This document shows, piece by piece, positions 17,854 through 28,900 of a stretch of 64,000 nt of DNA. A program made the translations under genes and the position numbers. Positions within the stretch are counted from its first letter, which is position 1. Each line of letters starts with the position of its first letter. The DNA comes from an uncultured Prevotellaceae bacterium. GTDB lineage: Bacteria > Bacteroidota > Bacteroidia > Bacteroidales > Bacteroidaceae. The DNA lies in NCBI GenBank assembly GCA_947166305.1, contig CAMVDV010000007.1, forward strand, positions 20,982 through 84,981, given 5' to 3'. Under the pieces are notes generated by a model. It was not told the origin of the DNA. It did no database searches and saw only the letters and a program-made list of their open reading frames with translations.

Positions 17854-20535
17854 TTATGCTGTGAGCAGTTCGATGAGTTTGGTCACGGCGGCGTGGAGGC
17901 CGTCGAGGTTCTTGCCGCCGGCTGTGGCGAAGTGGGGTTGGCCGCCGCCGCCGCCTTGCATCAGCTTGGCTGCCTCGCGGATGTTCTTGCCAACGTTGAT
18001 GCCAGCGGCCACTGCGCTGTCGGAAGCTGCTGCGGTGAGCAAAGGCTTGCCGCCTGCCACTGAACCAATCACGACGAGGCTATTCTCTACCTCTGCACGA
18101 AGCTGGAAGGCAATGTCCTTGACGAAGTCGGCATCGAGAGGCGTGATGGCACTCATGACGGTGATGCCGTTCACTATCTGCTGTCCTGCCAGCATCTCCT
18201 TCTTCAGCTCGGCAGCCTTCTCGCGCATGGCGTCCTCCACTTGCTTGCGGAGTTCGGCATTGTCGTTGATGGCTTTCTGAATGGTGCCGACCAGGTCGGG
18301 AGCATTGTTGAAGAGGGCGCGCAGGCTGCAAATCATGTCCTGCTGCTTGTCGATGGCTTCCTCTACGGCGCGACCCGTGATGGCTTCGATGCGACGAACG
18401 CCGGCTGCGATGCTACTCTCCGAGACGATACGCACCATGCCAATGCAGCCCGTGCTGCTGGCGTGGCAACCGCCGCAGAACTCGATGCTCGAACCGAACT
18501 GAATGACACGCACTTTGTCGCCATACTTCTCGCCGAAGAGGGCGATGGCACCCAGCTTCTTGGCTTCCTCAATCGGCGTGTCGCGGTATTCCTGCAGAGG
18601 CAGGTTCTGACGGATGCGGTCGTTGACGAGGTGTTCCACTTGGCGCAACTGTTCGGGCGTTACCTTCTCGAAATGAGAGAAGTCGAATCGCAGATAGTCG
18701 GGCGTCACGAGCGAGCCTTTCTGCTCCACATGGTCGCCGAGAACCTCCTTGAGGGCTTGGTCGAGCAGATGGGTGCAGGTATGATTGGCCTCGATGGCAC
18801 GGCGACGTTCCACATCGACGCAGGCCATGAACTCGGCTTCGGGGTGCTGCGGGATGCGCTCCAGCAGATGGACGGTCACGCCGTTCTCCTTCTTGGTGTC
18901 AATCACTTTGATGGTTTCCTCTTCGTTCACGATGACACCCGTGTCGCCTACCTCGCCGCCCATCTCGCCGTAGAACGGAGTTTGGTCGAAGATTGCTTCG
19001 AAGACGACACCTTTCTTCTGCTTGACCTCGCGATACTTGACGATGTGGCAGGTGTATTCCGTGAAGTCGTAGCCAACAAACTTCTGCTCTGATTGACCAT
19101 TATTAGCGTCGGAATTGTCGATGGCCGATGATGGATGGCCAATGACTACCCAGTCGCCAGCCTCTACCTTGGCGGCACCTCGGGCACGTTCTTTCTGCTT
19201 CTGCATCTCGACGTTGAAGCCTGCTTCGTCCACCGTGAGTCCGTTCTCGCGGCAGATAAGTTCGGTGAGGTCGAGGGGGAAGCCGTAGGTGTCGAAGAGC
19301 GTGAAGGCCTTCTCGCCTGCGATTTCTGTCTTGCCTGCTGCTTTTGCCTCCTTCATGACGCCGTCCAAGAGGCGGATACCCGTGTCGAGCGTGCGGAGGA
19401 AGCTTTCTTCCTCTTCTTTCATTACCTTCGAGATGAGCTCCTTCTGTGCCTCGAGTTCGGGATAAGTGGCTCCCATTTCTTGGATGAGGACAGGCAGGAG
19501 TCGATAGATGAAGGCTTGCTTCTGGCCGAGGAAGGTGTAGGCATAGCGTACGGCGCGACGCAGGATGCGGCGGATGACGTAGCCTGCCTTGGCATTACCG
19601 GGGAGTTGTCCGTCGGCAATGGAGAAGGCGATGGTGCGAAGATGGTCGGCCACGACGCGCATGGCGACGTTCACTTCTTCGGAGCAATCAGAGCTCTCCG
19701 AGCTGTCGGAGCAGTATTTCAGTCCGGTAAGGCTCTCGATGGCGCGGATGATGGGCTGGAAGACATCGGTGTCATAGTTCGACTGTTTGCCCTGAATGGC
19801 ACGGACGAGGCGCTCGAAGCCCATGCCTGTGTCGATGACATTCATGCCGAGCGGTTCGAGATGTCCGTCGGCCTTGCGTTCGTATTGCATGAATACGATG
19901 TTCCAAATCTCGATGACTTGCGGGTCATCCTTGTTGACGAGCTCGCGTCCGGGCACTTTGGCTTTTTCCTGAGGCGAGCGGCTGTCGAGGTGAATCTCTG
20001 AGCATGGTCCGCAAGGCCCTGTGTCGCCCATCTCCCAGAAGTTGTCGTGCTTGTTGCCATTGATGATGTGATCGGCAGGAACGTGCTTGAGCCAGTAGCC
20101 AGCCGCCTCGTCGTCGCGGACGAGTCCCTCTTCGGGGCTGCCCTCGAAGACGGTGACGTAGAGGTCCTGGGGATTGAGTTTGAGCACATCGACGAGGTAT
20201 TCCCAAGCCATGTCGATGGCTCCTTCCTTGAAGTAATCGCCAAACGACCAGTTGCCCAACATCTCGAACATGGTATGGTGATAGGTGTCGTGCCCAACCT
20301 CTTCCAGGTCGTTGTGCTTACCGCTTACGCGGAGGCACTTCTGGCTGTCGGCTCTGCGGCGAGGTTCGGGGTCGCGCTGTCCGAGGATGATGTCCTTCCA
20401 CTGGTTCATGCCGGCGTTGGTGAACATCAGCGTCGGGTCGTCCTTCACAACCATGGGTGCCGACGGCACAATCTTGTGTCCCTTCGACTCGAAATAACGG
20501 AGAAACGAGTCGCGTATCTCATTTGCTGTCATCAT
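17854..20535 (-). CDS. alaS: Alanine--tRNA ligase
   Basis: [85 protein letters not shown]. Confidence 0.97.
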   Translation of the reverse strand: MMTANEIRDSFLRYFESKGHKIVPSAPMVVKDDPTLMFTNAGMNQWKDIILGQRDPEPRRRADSQKCLRVSGKHNDLEEVGHDTYHHTMFEMLGNWSFGDYFKEGAIDMAWEYLVDVLKLNPQDLYVTVFEGSPEEGLVRDDEAAGYWLKHVPADHIINGNKHDNFWEMGDTGPCGPCSEIHLDSRSPQEKAKVPGRELVNKDDPQVIEIWNIVFMQYERKADGHLEPLGMNVIDTGMGFERLVRAIQGKQSNYDTDVFQPIIRAIESLTGLKYCSDSSESSDCSEEVNVAMRVVADHLRTIAFSIADGQLPGNAKAGYVIRRILRRAVRYAYTFLGQKQAFIYRLLPVLIQEMGATYPELEAQKELISKVMKEEEESFLRTLDTGIRLLDGVMKEAKAAGKTEIAGEKAFTLFDTYGFPLDLTELICRENGLTVDEAGFNVEMQKQKERARGAAKVEAGDWVVIGHPSSAIDNSDANNGQSEQKFVGYDFTEYTCHIVKYREVKQKKGVVFEAIFDQTPFYGEMGGEVGDTGVIVNEEETIKVIDTKKENGVTVHLLERIPQHPEAEFMACVDVERRRAIEANHTCTHLLDQALKEVLGDHVEQKGSLVTPDYLRFDFSHFEKVTPEQLRQVEHLVNDRIRQNLPLQEYRDTPIEEAKKLGAIALFGEKYGDKVRVIQFGSSIEFCGGCHASSTGCIGMVRIVSESSIAAGVRRIEAITGRAVEEAIDKQQDMICSLRALFNNAPDLVGTIQKAINDNAELRKQVEDAMREKAAELKKEMLAGQQIVNGITVMSAITPLDADFVKDIAFQLRAEVENSLVVIGSVAGGKPLLTAAASDSAVAAGINVGKNIREAAKLMQGGGGGQPHFATAGGKNLDGLHAAVTKLIELLTA

Positions 20536-20777
20536 ATCTTTAGTGTTTTTACGATTTTACTATCTACGATTTTACTTTCCTTTTGAACCTATTCTTTACT
20601 GACTTACAGTTAAAATGTCTGCAAATGTACGAAAAAAATATGAATAAAGAACCATTTATAATGTTTTAACCAAGTTTTTTTTGTACTTTTGTAGGCGAAA
20701 TCAAGAATAATGAATCAAAGGCTTCCCGATTTGGAGGACGAATTGTTTGATTTTGAACTCAAGGGGAACGCAACAAT

Positions 20778-20865
20778 AACGGCGAAGGGTTATTCAAAAA
20801 ACGGCGAAGGATTATGTCAACAATGCTGAAGGGTTCTGCCCACAACGGCGAAGGATTATTTCCGG
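20778..20865. repeat. 22-bp-period array, AACGGCGAAGGRTTAT family
   Basis: AACGGCGAAGGGTTATTCAAAA / AACGGCGAAGGATTATGTCAAC / AATGCTGAAGGGTTCTGCCCAC / AACGGCGAAGGATTATTTCCGG. Confidence 0.9.
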
Positions 20866-21020
20866 CACCCAGCAGCAGGCAAAGACATTGAAAATGCTAA
20901 AGAGGGAAGAGGGAAAAGGGAAAAGTGAATCATTTGCTGCCGCCCCAGCAAATTGTGAATTTGTGAAATCGTAAAATCGTCAAATATAGTAAAATCATCA
21001 AATAGTTAATATACAAGATT

Positions 21021-21365
21021 ATGCCCTACAATCCTAACAAAGAGCTGAAGAAATACTACGGCATAGCCGAGGTGGCGGAGCAGTTCGGCGTGGCCGAGTC
21101 GCTGCTGCGCTACTGGGAAAAGGAATTTCCCAACATCAAGCCCCGCAAGAGCGGCCGCGGCGTACGTCAGTACACAAAGGAGGACATCGAGGAAGTGCGC
21201 ATCGTCTACAACCTGCTCAAGGTGAGAGGCATGAAGATAGCCGCAGCCAAACAGGTGCTCAGCAAGAACAAAAAAGCCGCCACCGACACGTCGGAAATCA
21301 TCGACCGCCTGGAATCCATCAAGGCCGAACTGAAAGAAATCAGCCGCGAGCTGGGCGAACTCTGA
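21021..21365 (+). CDS. MerR-family transcriptional regulator
   Basis: KKYYGIAEVAEQFGVAESLLRYWEKEFPNIKPRKSGRGVRQYTKEDIEEV. Confidence 0.92.
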   Translation: MPYNPNKELKKYYGIAEVAEQFGVAESLLRYWEKEFPNIKPRKSGRGVRQYTKEDIEEVRIVYNLLKVRGMKIAAAKQVLSKNKKAATDTSEIIDRLESIKAELKEISRELGEL

Positions 21366-21367
21366 AT

Positions 21368-21477
21368 CGTCGGCAGCGGCGACGGACATCTCCGCGTGCC
21401 GCGATGAGGATTTCCGCGTGCCGCGATGAGGATTTCCGCGTGCGGAGATTGGCAACGCCGCGTCCGTCACGTCCGCC
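21368..21477. repeat. 22-bp-period array, YCGCRNGCG family (5 units)
   Basis: CGTCGGCAGCGGCGACGGACAT / CTCCGCGTGCCGCGATGAGGAT / TTCCGCGTGCCGCGATGAGGAT / TTCCGCGTGCGGAGATTGGCAA / CGCCGCGTCCGTCACGTCCGCC. Confidence 0.9.
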
Positions 21478-21504
21478 CCACCCTGCCAACATCCTGAAAA
21501 ACAA

Positions 21505-21535
21505 AAAGCGAAGCCTACAGACTTCGCTTTCTTTT
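21505..21535 (-). terminator. Terminator downstream of tRNA-Val
   Basis: AAAGCGAAG...CTTCGCTTT hairpin flanked by A/T tracts. Confidence 0.75.
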
Positions 21536-21537
21536 GT

Positions 21538-21611
21538 GGGCGCTGAGGGATTCGAACCCCCGACCCTCTGCTTGTAAGGCAGACGCTCTGAACCAGCTGA
21601 GCTAAGCGCCC
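21538..21611 (-). tRNA. tRNA-Val (anticodon UAC)
   Basis: Minus strand gggcgcttagctcagctggttcagagcgtctgccttacaagcagagggtcgggggttcgaatccctcagcgccc; cloverleaf with anticodon loop CTTACAA. Confidence 0.95.
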
Positions 21612-21775
21612 TCAACTGCCACTTCCTCGGCAAAAGCAGTGCAAAGGTACGGCAATCCGCCGACATCTGCAAACTTTCAGCCAAAAAAGTTCCCTCATCC
21701 GACACTAATCGTTAAGTAACACTAAATTTTGAACCGTTTTTTACGGAAAAGAGAGGAAATTAACGGAAAAAACCG

Positions 21776-21783
21776 TATCTTTG
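21776..21783 (+). promoter_or_regulatory. Bacteroidales -7 promoter element upstream of the ara operon
   Basis: TATCTTTG, 44 nt before the araD ATG. Confidence 0.6.
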
Positions 21784-21827
21784 CACATGACAGCGCCGAC
21801 CATCGGACAAACTAAACCTAACCAACT

Positions 21828-22526
21828 ATGCTGGAAGACCTCAAACAAAAAGTATTCGAGGCAAACCTCGAACTCGTCAGGCACGGACTCGTCATCTTCA
21901 CATGGGGCAACGTCTCAGGCATCGACCGCGAGAAAGGACTCGTCGCAATCAAACCAAGCGGAGTCCAATACGACAAGATGAAAGCCGAAGACATGGTGGT
22001 CGTAAGCCTCCAGACCGGCGAAGTGATCGAAGGCAACCTCAACCCAAGCAGCGACACCCCCACACACCTCGTCCTCTACCGTGCATTCCCACACATCGGA
22101 GGCATCGTACACACACACTCCACCTACGCCACAGCCTGGGCACAGGCCGGGCGCGACATCCCAAACATCGGCACCACTCACGCCGATTACTTCTACCAAG
22201 ACATCCCCTGCACACGCGACATGACGCACGACGAAGTGTTCGGCGACTACGAAAAGGAGACAGGCAACGTCATCGTAGAGCGGTTCCACACCCTCTCACC
22301 CGACGACACACCAGCCGTACTGGTGCGCAATCACGGCCCCTTCGCATGGGCCGGCACACCGGCCGACGCCGTGCACAACGCCGTAGTGCTCGAGCAAATC
22401 GCCAAGATGGCATACATCTCTTCCACCCTGCTTCACGGCACACCCCCGATGAACAAACTGCTCATCGAAAAACACTACACACGCAAACACGGCCCGAACG
22501 CATACTACGGGCAAACAAAAAAATAA
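21828..22526 (+). CDS. araD: L-ribulose-5-phosphate 4-epimerase
   Basis: [61 protein letters not shown]. Confidence 0.95.
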   Translation: MLEDLKQKVFEANLELVRHGLVIFTWGNVSGIDREKGLVAIKPSGVQYDKMKAEDMVVVSLQTGEVIEGNLNPSSDTPTHLVLYRAFPHIGGIVHTHSTYATAWAQAGRDIPNIGTTHADYFYQDIPCTRDMTHDEVFGDYEKETGNVIVERFHTLSPDDTPAVLVRNHGPFAWAGTPADAVHNAVVLEQIAKMAYISSTLLHGTPPMNKLLIEKHYTRKHGPNAYYGQTKK

Positions 22527-22550
22527 CAACCCCTAACCTTAACAAACAAC

Positions 22551-24089
22551 ATGAAAACATTCGAAAACCTTGAAATCTGGTGGGTGACTGGCGCACAGTT
22601 GCTCTACGGAGGTGACGCCGTCGCCACAGTCGATGCACACTCAAAAGAAATGGTGGCAGGACTCAACGCCGCCGGAAACATTCCGGTCAACATCGTGTAC
22701 AAAGGCACGGCCAACTCAAGCAAAGAAGTCGAAACCGTCATGCAAGCCGCCACTGCCGACGAGAAATGCATCGGCGTCATCACCTGGATGCACACCTTCT
22801 CACCAGCCAAGATGTGGATCAAAGGTCTGCAAGCACTGCGAAAGCCATTGCTACACTTCCACACACAGTACAACGCCGAAATTCCCTGGAGCACCATCGA
22901 CATGGACTTCATGAACCTCAACCAAAGCGCACACGGCGACATAGAGTTCGGCCACATCTGCACCCGGATGCGCATCCCGCGCAAAGTCGTATGCGGCTAC
23001 TGGAAAGACCCCGAACCACAAAGGAAAATCGCCGTCTGGGCACGCGTCGCAGCCGGCGTGGCCGACGCTAAGAAAGTTCGCTGCCTGATGTTCGGCATGA
23101 ACATGAACAACGTAGCAGTCACCGATGGCGACCGCGTAGAGTTCGAACAACGACTCGGCTATCATGTCGACTACTATCCCGTCAGTTCCCTCATGGAGTA
23201 TTACAAAAAAGTGACCGACAAGGAAGCCGACGAACTCGTCGAGGAATACAAGAAACGCTACACAATACAGATAGGCGAAAGCGGCGAACAGGTTTACTGG
23301 GAGAAAGTGAAGAACTCCGCAAAAGCCGAGATTGCCCTTCGCCGCGTACTGAAGGACGAAGGAGCCACAGCCTTCACCACCAACTTCGACGACCTGGGCG
23401 ATGCCGACACCGACGCACCCGACTTCCGCGGATTCGACCAAATACCCGGCCTCGCTTCGCAGCGACTCATGGAGGAAGGCTACGGCTTCGGCGCAGAAGG
23501 CGACTGGAAGACTGCCTGCCTCTTTCGCACCCTCTGGGTCATCCAGCAAGGCATGCCATCGGGTTGCTCGTTCCTTGAGGACTACACGCTGAACTTCGAC
23601 GGCGAACGCAGCTCGTGCCTGCAGAGCCACATGCTCGAGATTTGCCCGCTCATTGCAAGCGACAAGCCTAAGCTCGAGGTTCACTTCCTCGGCATCGGCA
23701 TCCGCAAGCAGCCGACAGCCCGCCTCGTCTTCACATCAAAGACAGGCCACGGCATCAAGGCAACCGTGGTGGATCTGGGCAACCGGTTCCGACTCATCTC
23801 GCAGGAGGTGGAGTGCATCGAGCCAAAGCCTATGCCTCATCTGCCCGTTGCAAGTGCCCTGTGGGTGCCGCAGCCGTCGTTCGAGGTCGGTGCAGGAGCT
23901 TGGATTCTTGCCGGCGGAACGCACCACTCGGCCTTCTCCTACGACATCACCGAGGAGTACTGGGAGGACTTCGCCGAGATAGCTGGCATCGAATATGTCA
24001 AGATAAACAAGCAGACGGACACCTACGAGTTCAAGCAGATGCTGCGCAACAATGAGGTTTACTATATGTTGAACAAAGCCTTGAAGTGA
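22551..24089 (+). CDS. araA: L-arabinose isomerase
   Basis: WWVTGAQLLYGGDAV, CIGVITWMHTFSPAKMWIKGL, HFHTQYNAEIPWSTIDMDFMNLNQSAHGD. Confidence 0.97.
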   Translation: MKTFENLEIWWVTGAQLLYGGDAVATVDAHSKEMVAGLNAAGNIPVNIVYKGTANSSKEVETVMQAATADEKCIGVITWMHTFSPAKMWIKGLQALRKPLLHFHTQYNAEIPWSTIDMDFMNLNQSAHGDIEFGHICTRMRIPRKVVCGYWKDPEPQRKIAVWARVAAGVADAKKVRCLMFGMNMNNVAVTDGDRVEFEQRLGYHVDYYPVSSLMEYYKKVTDKEADELVEEYKKRYTIQIGESGEQVYWEKVKNSAKAEIALRRVLKDEGATAFTTNFDDLGDADTDAPDFRGFDQIPGLASQRLMEEGYGFGAEGDWKTACLFRTLWVIQQGMPSGCSFLEDYTLNFDGERSSCLQSHMLEICPLIASDKPKLEVHFLGIGIRKQPTARLVFTSKTGHGIKATVVDLGNRFRLISQEVECIEPKPMPHLPVASALWVPQPSFEVGAGAWILAGGTHHSAFSYDITEEYWEDFAEIAGIEYVKINKQTDTYEFKQMLRNNEVYYMLNKALK

Positions 24090-25678
24090 ACATGGATGCA
24101 AAGCAGACAATCGAAAGTGGCAAAGCCATCCTTGGCATAGAGCTTGGCTCCACACGCATCAAGGCTGTCCTGACTGACCAAGCGGGCAAACCCCTCGCGG
24201 CAGGTGCCTTCGAGTGGGAGAACCAATTGGCCGACGGCCTGTGGACCTACAACATTGACTCCATTTGGGAAGGGCTGCAGGCGTGCTATGCAGACCTCCG
24301 CAAGGACGTGGGCAGTCGGTATGGCTGCGAGATAGAAAGCCTTGCCGCCATGGGCTTTTCGGCGATGATGCATGGCTACATGGCTTTCGACGAAAGGCAG
24401 AAGATTCTTGTCCCCTTCCGCACTTGGCGCAACACGAATACTGGTCGTGCCGCTGCCGAGCTCTCCAAGCTCTTCGACTACAACATTCCTCTTCGATGGA
24501 GCATATCGCATCTCTATCAGTGCATCATCGAAGGAGATGAGCACGTGAAGGATATCAGGTATCTGACCACGCTGGCCGGGTATGTCCACTGGCAGCTGAC
24601 GGGTGAGTTCGTGCTGGGCGTGGGTGATGCCTCAGGTATGATACCTGTTGACCCGGCCACGAAGACCTACGATGCCGCAATGGTTGAGAAGTTCGACCGC
24701 CTCGTTGCTCCCAAGGGCTATCCGTGGAAGTTGTCGGACATCCTGCCTCGGTCGCTTTGTGCAGGCGAGAGTGCCGGTTTCCTCACTGCCGAGGGAGCCA
24801 AGCGCCTCGATGCCTCCGGCCATCTGAAGCATGGCTGCCCCGTTTGTCCACCAGAGGGCGACGCCGGCACAGGCATGGTAGCGACGAACGCCGTAAAGCA
24901 ACGGACGGGTAACGTCTCGGCCGGCACGTCGTCGTTCTCAATGATAGTGCTCGAGAAGCCGCTGAGCAAACCCTACGAGGCCATTGACCTCGTCACCACG
25001 CCCGACGGCTCGCTCGTGGCAATGGTACACTGCAACAACTGCACTTCCGACATCAACGCCTGGGTTGGGCTCTTCCGAGAGTTCCAACAGATGCTTGGAC
25101 TTCCGATCGACACGAACGAACTGTACAACAAACTCTTCAGCAAGGCGCTCGAAGGCGATGCTGACTGCGGAGGACTGATGGCTTTCAACTACGTCAGCGG
25201 CGAGCCCATAACGGGCATGGCAGAAGGGCGTCCGCTCTTCGTCCGCTCGGCGAACGACAAGTTCTGCCTTGCCAATTTCATGCGTGCCCAGCTCTATGGG
25301 GCTATCGGCGTGTTGAAGCTCGGTAACGACATCCTGCTGAAGGAAGAAAAGGTAAAAGTGGACCGCATCACAGGTCACGGCGGATACTTCAAGACTCCGG
25401 GCGTGGGTCAGCGCATACTGGCGGCAGCCCTGGGTTCGCCCATCTCCGTTATGGAGACCGCCGGCGAGGGAGGTGCTTGGGGCATCGCACTGCTGGCAGG
25501 ATACCTCATCGCAGGGAACGGCCAAACTCTTGCCGACTACCTCGATTCGCAAGTCTTTGCCGGCAACACAGGCACTTCGGTGGAGCCGACCGCCGAAGAC
25601 GTCGCCGGATTTGAGAAGTACATCGAGACCTACAAGCGGTGCCTTCCCATCGAGCAGGCTGCTGTCGAGCACAAATAG
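24086..25678 (+). CDS. FGGY-family carbohydrate kinase (probable ribulokinase role in the ara operon)
   Basis: LGIELGSTRIKAVLTDQAGKPLA; GTG start overlaps the araA stop, or ATG at 24092. Confidence 0.88.
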   Translation: MNMDAKQTIESGKAILGIELGSTRIKAVLTDQAGKPLAAGAFEWENQLADGLWTYNIDSIWEGLQACYADLRKDVGSRYGCEIESLAAMGFSAMMHGYMAFDERQKILVPFRTWRNTNTGRAAAELSKLFDYNIPLRWSISHLYQCIIEGDEHVKDIRYLTTLAGYVHWQLTGEFVLGVGDASGMIPVDPATKTYDAAMVEKFDRLVAPKGYPWKLSDILPRSLCAGESAGFLTAEGAKRLDASGHLKHGCPVCPPEGDAGTGMVATNAVKQRTGNVSAGTSSFSMIVLEKPLSKPYEAIDLVTTPDGSLVAMVHCNNCTSDINAWVGLFREFQQMLGLPIDTNELYNKLFSKALEGDADCGGLMAFNYVSGEPITGMAEGRPLFVRSANDKFCLANFMRAQLYGAIGVLKLGNDILLKEEKVKVDRITGHGGYFKTPGVGQRILAAALGSPISVMETAGEGGAWGIALLAGYLIAGNGQTLADYLDSQVFAGNTGTSVEPTAEDVAGFEKYIETYKRCLPIEQAAVEHK

Positions 25679-25744
25679 ACGGAAACCGCCAGGGGCAGAC
25701 ACCCACCGCGGAATGCGACGTGTCCGCCCTTGGCATTCTGCAAC

Positions 25745-25825
25745 ACCGCACGCGACGATGCCAATCGCCGCACGCGGAGATCAGCAACGCCGCACGCGGA
25801 GATTCTCATCGCCGCACGCGGCGTT
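25745..25825. repeat. 22-bp-period array, YCGCRNGCG family (4 units)
   Basis: accgcacgcgacgat-gccaatc / gccgcacgcggagat-cagcaac / gccgcacgcggagat-tctcatc / gccgcacgcggcgtt; degenerate upstream unit. Confidence 0.9.
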
Positions 25826-25881
25826 TTCTGTCCCCCTGCAGTGCATTCTGCATCAAAGCACAATAATTTTGATTTCTTAAT

Positions 25882-25912
25882 TTTGAATTTCGGATTATAT
25901 TGTGTACCTTTG
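25882..25912 (+). promoter_or_regulatory. Bacteroidales promoter upstream of the DUF2723 gene
   Basis: TTTG (25882-25885), 19-bp spacer, TACCTTTG (25905-25912). Confidence 0.75.
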
Positions 25913-25959
25913 CACGCGCTTTTATACATTATATAATATATTATATCACGTTATAAGGG

Positions 25960-28900
25960 ATGAGACATTTCAGACTTATCGACAACCTGATGGGGTGGCT
26001 CACCTTCGCCATTGCAGCCTACGTCTATTGCAGCACGGTGGAGCCCACGGCGAGCTTTTGGGACTGCCCCGAGTTCATAACCACAGCTTACAAGCTGGAA
26101 GTAGGGCATCCACCTGGGGCACCCTTCTTCATGCTCACCGCCAACCTCTTCACGCAGTTGGTCGATGACCCGACAAAGGTCGCCCTCATGGTCAACATGA
26201 TGAGCGCCCTCTTCAGTGCAGCCTGCATCATGTTCCTCTTCTGGAGCATCAGTCACTTGGCACGCAAGCTCGTGGGCAAGGACGGCAGGGTGCAGACCCT
26301 GGCACAGCTCATCACGGTGGAGGCCAGCGCACTGACCGGCGCACTGGTCTATACCTTCAGCGACACCTTCTGGTTCAGCGCAGTAGAGGGAGAGGTCTAT
26401 GCCTACAGCAGCCTGTTCACTGCCGTCGTCTTCTGGCTGATGCTCAAGTGGGAAGACCATGCCGACGAGCCTGGCAGCGACCGCTGGCTCATCCTCATCG
26501 CCTACCTCACGGGTCTCAGCATCGGTGTGCATCTGCTCAACCTGCTCTGCCTGCCTGCCCTCGTGCTCATCTTCTACTACCGCAAGGTGAAGAATGCCAC
26601 CACCAAGGGCGCACTGCTCTCGCTGGCAGGCAGCGGAGTGCTCATTGCCGCCGTGCTCTATGGCATCGTGCCAGGCATCGTCAAGGTGGGCGGATGGTTC
26701 GAGTTGCTCTTTGTCAACACCCTGGGTATGCCCTTCAACACCGGCGTCATCGTCTACATCGCCCTGCTCACGGGCACAGTGCTGTGGGCCATTTGGGAGA
26801 CCATCCGACAGGAGAGCCGCATCCGCATGACGGTGTCCTTCCTGCTGAGCGTGGGAATGCTGGGCATCCCCTTCTACGGCTACGGCTGGAAGAGCATTGC
26901 CTGCGGCATCGTAGTGCTGGCCCTGCTCTTCGTGGCACTCGGATGGAGGAAGGACGGCAAGCACGTCGTCACAGCTCGCCTCATGAACACCTCGCTTCTC
27001 TGTATGCTCATGATCATGATAGGCTACAGCTCCTATGCCGTCATCGTCATCCGTAGCGCTGCCAACACGCCCATGGATCAGAACTCACCCGAGGACATCT
27101 TCACGCTGGGCACCTACCTGAGCCGCGAACAGTACGGCGACCGGCCGCTCCTCTACGGCCCTGCCTACACCAGCCAAGTGCTGCTCAAGCCCGACGGCAA
27201 CTACTGTGTGCCCGTCAGCGAACAGGGTGCACCCGTCTATCAGCGCAAGGAGAAACAGACACCCGACGAGCCGGACCGCTACGAGCTGCAGCGATACAAG
27301 ACAGACTACGTCTATCAGCAGAACATGCTCTTCCCCCGAATGTACAGCGAGGCACACGCCGGAGCCTACGAGAGCTGGATGGGAGGCGTGAAGGGAACCG
27401 TCAAGACCTATGAACGCTGCGGCGAGATGGTGCAGATCAAGACGCCTACACAGCTCGAGAACCTGCGTTTCTTCCTCAGCTATCAGGTCAACTTCATGTA
27501 CTGGCGATACTTCATGTGGAACTTTGCAGGCCGGCAGAACGACCTGCAGGGCAATGGCGAATGGGAGCACGGCAACTGGATTACCGGCATTCCCTTCCTG
27601 GACAACATACGCCTGGGCGACCAGAGCAAACTGCCAAGCGAACTGCGAGAGAACAAGGGCCACAACGTCTTCTACTGCCTGCCCTTGCTGCTCGGACTCA
27701 TCGGCATTCTCTGGCAACTCTTCAAGAACGACGGGGAAGAGCGCGGCGAGGGAGAGAAACAGTTCGGCATCGTCTTCTTTCTCTTCTTCATGACGGGCCT
27801 CGCCATCGTGCTCTATCTCAACCAGACTCCCATGCAGCCTCGCGAACGAGACTATGCCTATGCCGGCTCATTCTATGCCTATAGCATCTGGGTGGGCCTC
27901 GGTGTGGCCGGAATCGCCTACTATTTGCAGAAACTGCTTCGGAACGACACCGTTTGCGCCGCACTCAGTTGCCTCTGTGTGCTCGTTCCTCTGCAAATGG
28001 CGGGACAGACTTGGGACGACCACGACCGCTCCGGCCGCTACACCTGCCGCGACTTCGGCCGCAACTATCTCGAGTCGCTGCCAAAAGGCAACTTCCCCAT
28101 CATCTATACTAACGGCGACAACGACACCTTCCCTCTCTGGTATGCCCAGGAGACCGAGGGCTTCCGCACCGATGCCCGCGTCTGCAACCTCTCATATCTG
28201 CAGACCGACTGGTACATCGACCAGATGAAGCGCCCTGCCTACGACTCCCCTGCCGTGCCCATCCACTGGAGCAGGCTGCAATATGTGGCAGGCACCCGCG
28301 AAGGAGTCACCGTCCGGCCGGGCACTCTCGAACGCTTCATCGAGTCCTTCCAAGGCGACCCCGCCGAGCTGCGACAGCTCCTTGGCGACGATCCCTTCGA
28401 CCTCCGCAACATCATCGACAAATGGGTGCTCAATGAGAACCCAGACTTGCGCTTCATACCCACCGACAGCATCGTGCTCACCGTGGACAAGGAGGCTGTG
28501 CGGCGAAGCGGCATGATGATAGCGGCCGACAGCATTCCCGACAAGATGCACATCAGCCTGAAGGGGAAGCGTGCGGTCTACAAGAGCGAAATGATGATGT
28601 ATGAGATGATGGCCCAGTGCAATTGGGAGCGTCCGCTCTATATGGCTATGACCGTAGGGCCTGAGAACAAGGCCACCGTGCAGGACTTCTTCGTGCAGGA
28701 GGGTCTTGTTTACCGCATCACACCCTTCAACACGGCGAAGAGCGGAAAGAACATCGACACGGAGAAGATGTACGAGAACCTCATGACGCGCTTTGCCTTC
28801 GGCGGCATAGACAAGCCCGGCATCTACCTCGACGAGACGGTGATGCGTATGTGCAGCACGCACCGACGCATCTTCTCGCAGTTGGCGCTGAGGCTCGTGC

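Noticed and set aside
21368-21477. CRISPR-like appearance of GC-rich repeated units
   Set aside because: Units are contiguous 22-bp repeats with no unique spacers and no cas genes in the window.
25639-25866. Short ORFs such as RGDQQRRTRRFSSPHA across the GC-rich arrays
   Set aside because: Translations of tandem repeats; no ribosome-binding context and frame not conserved between arrays.
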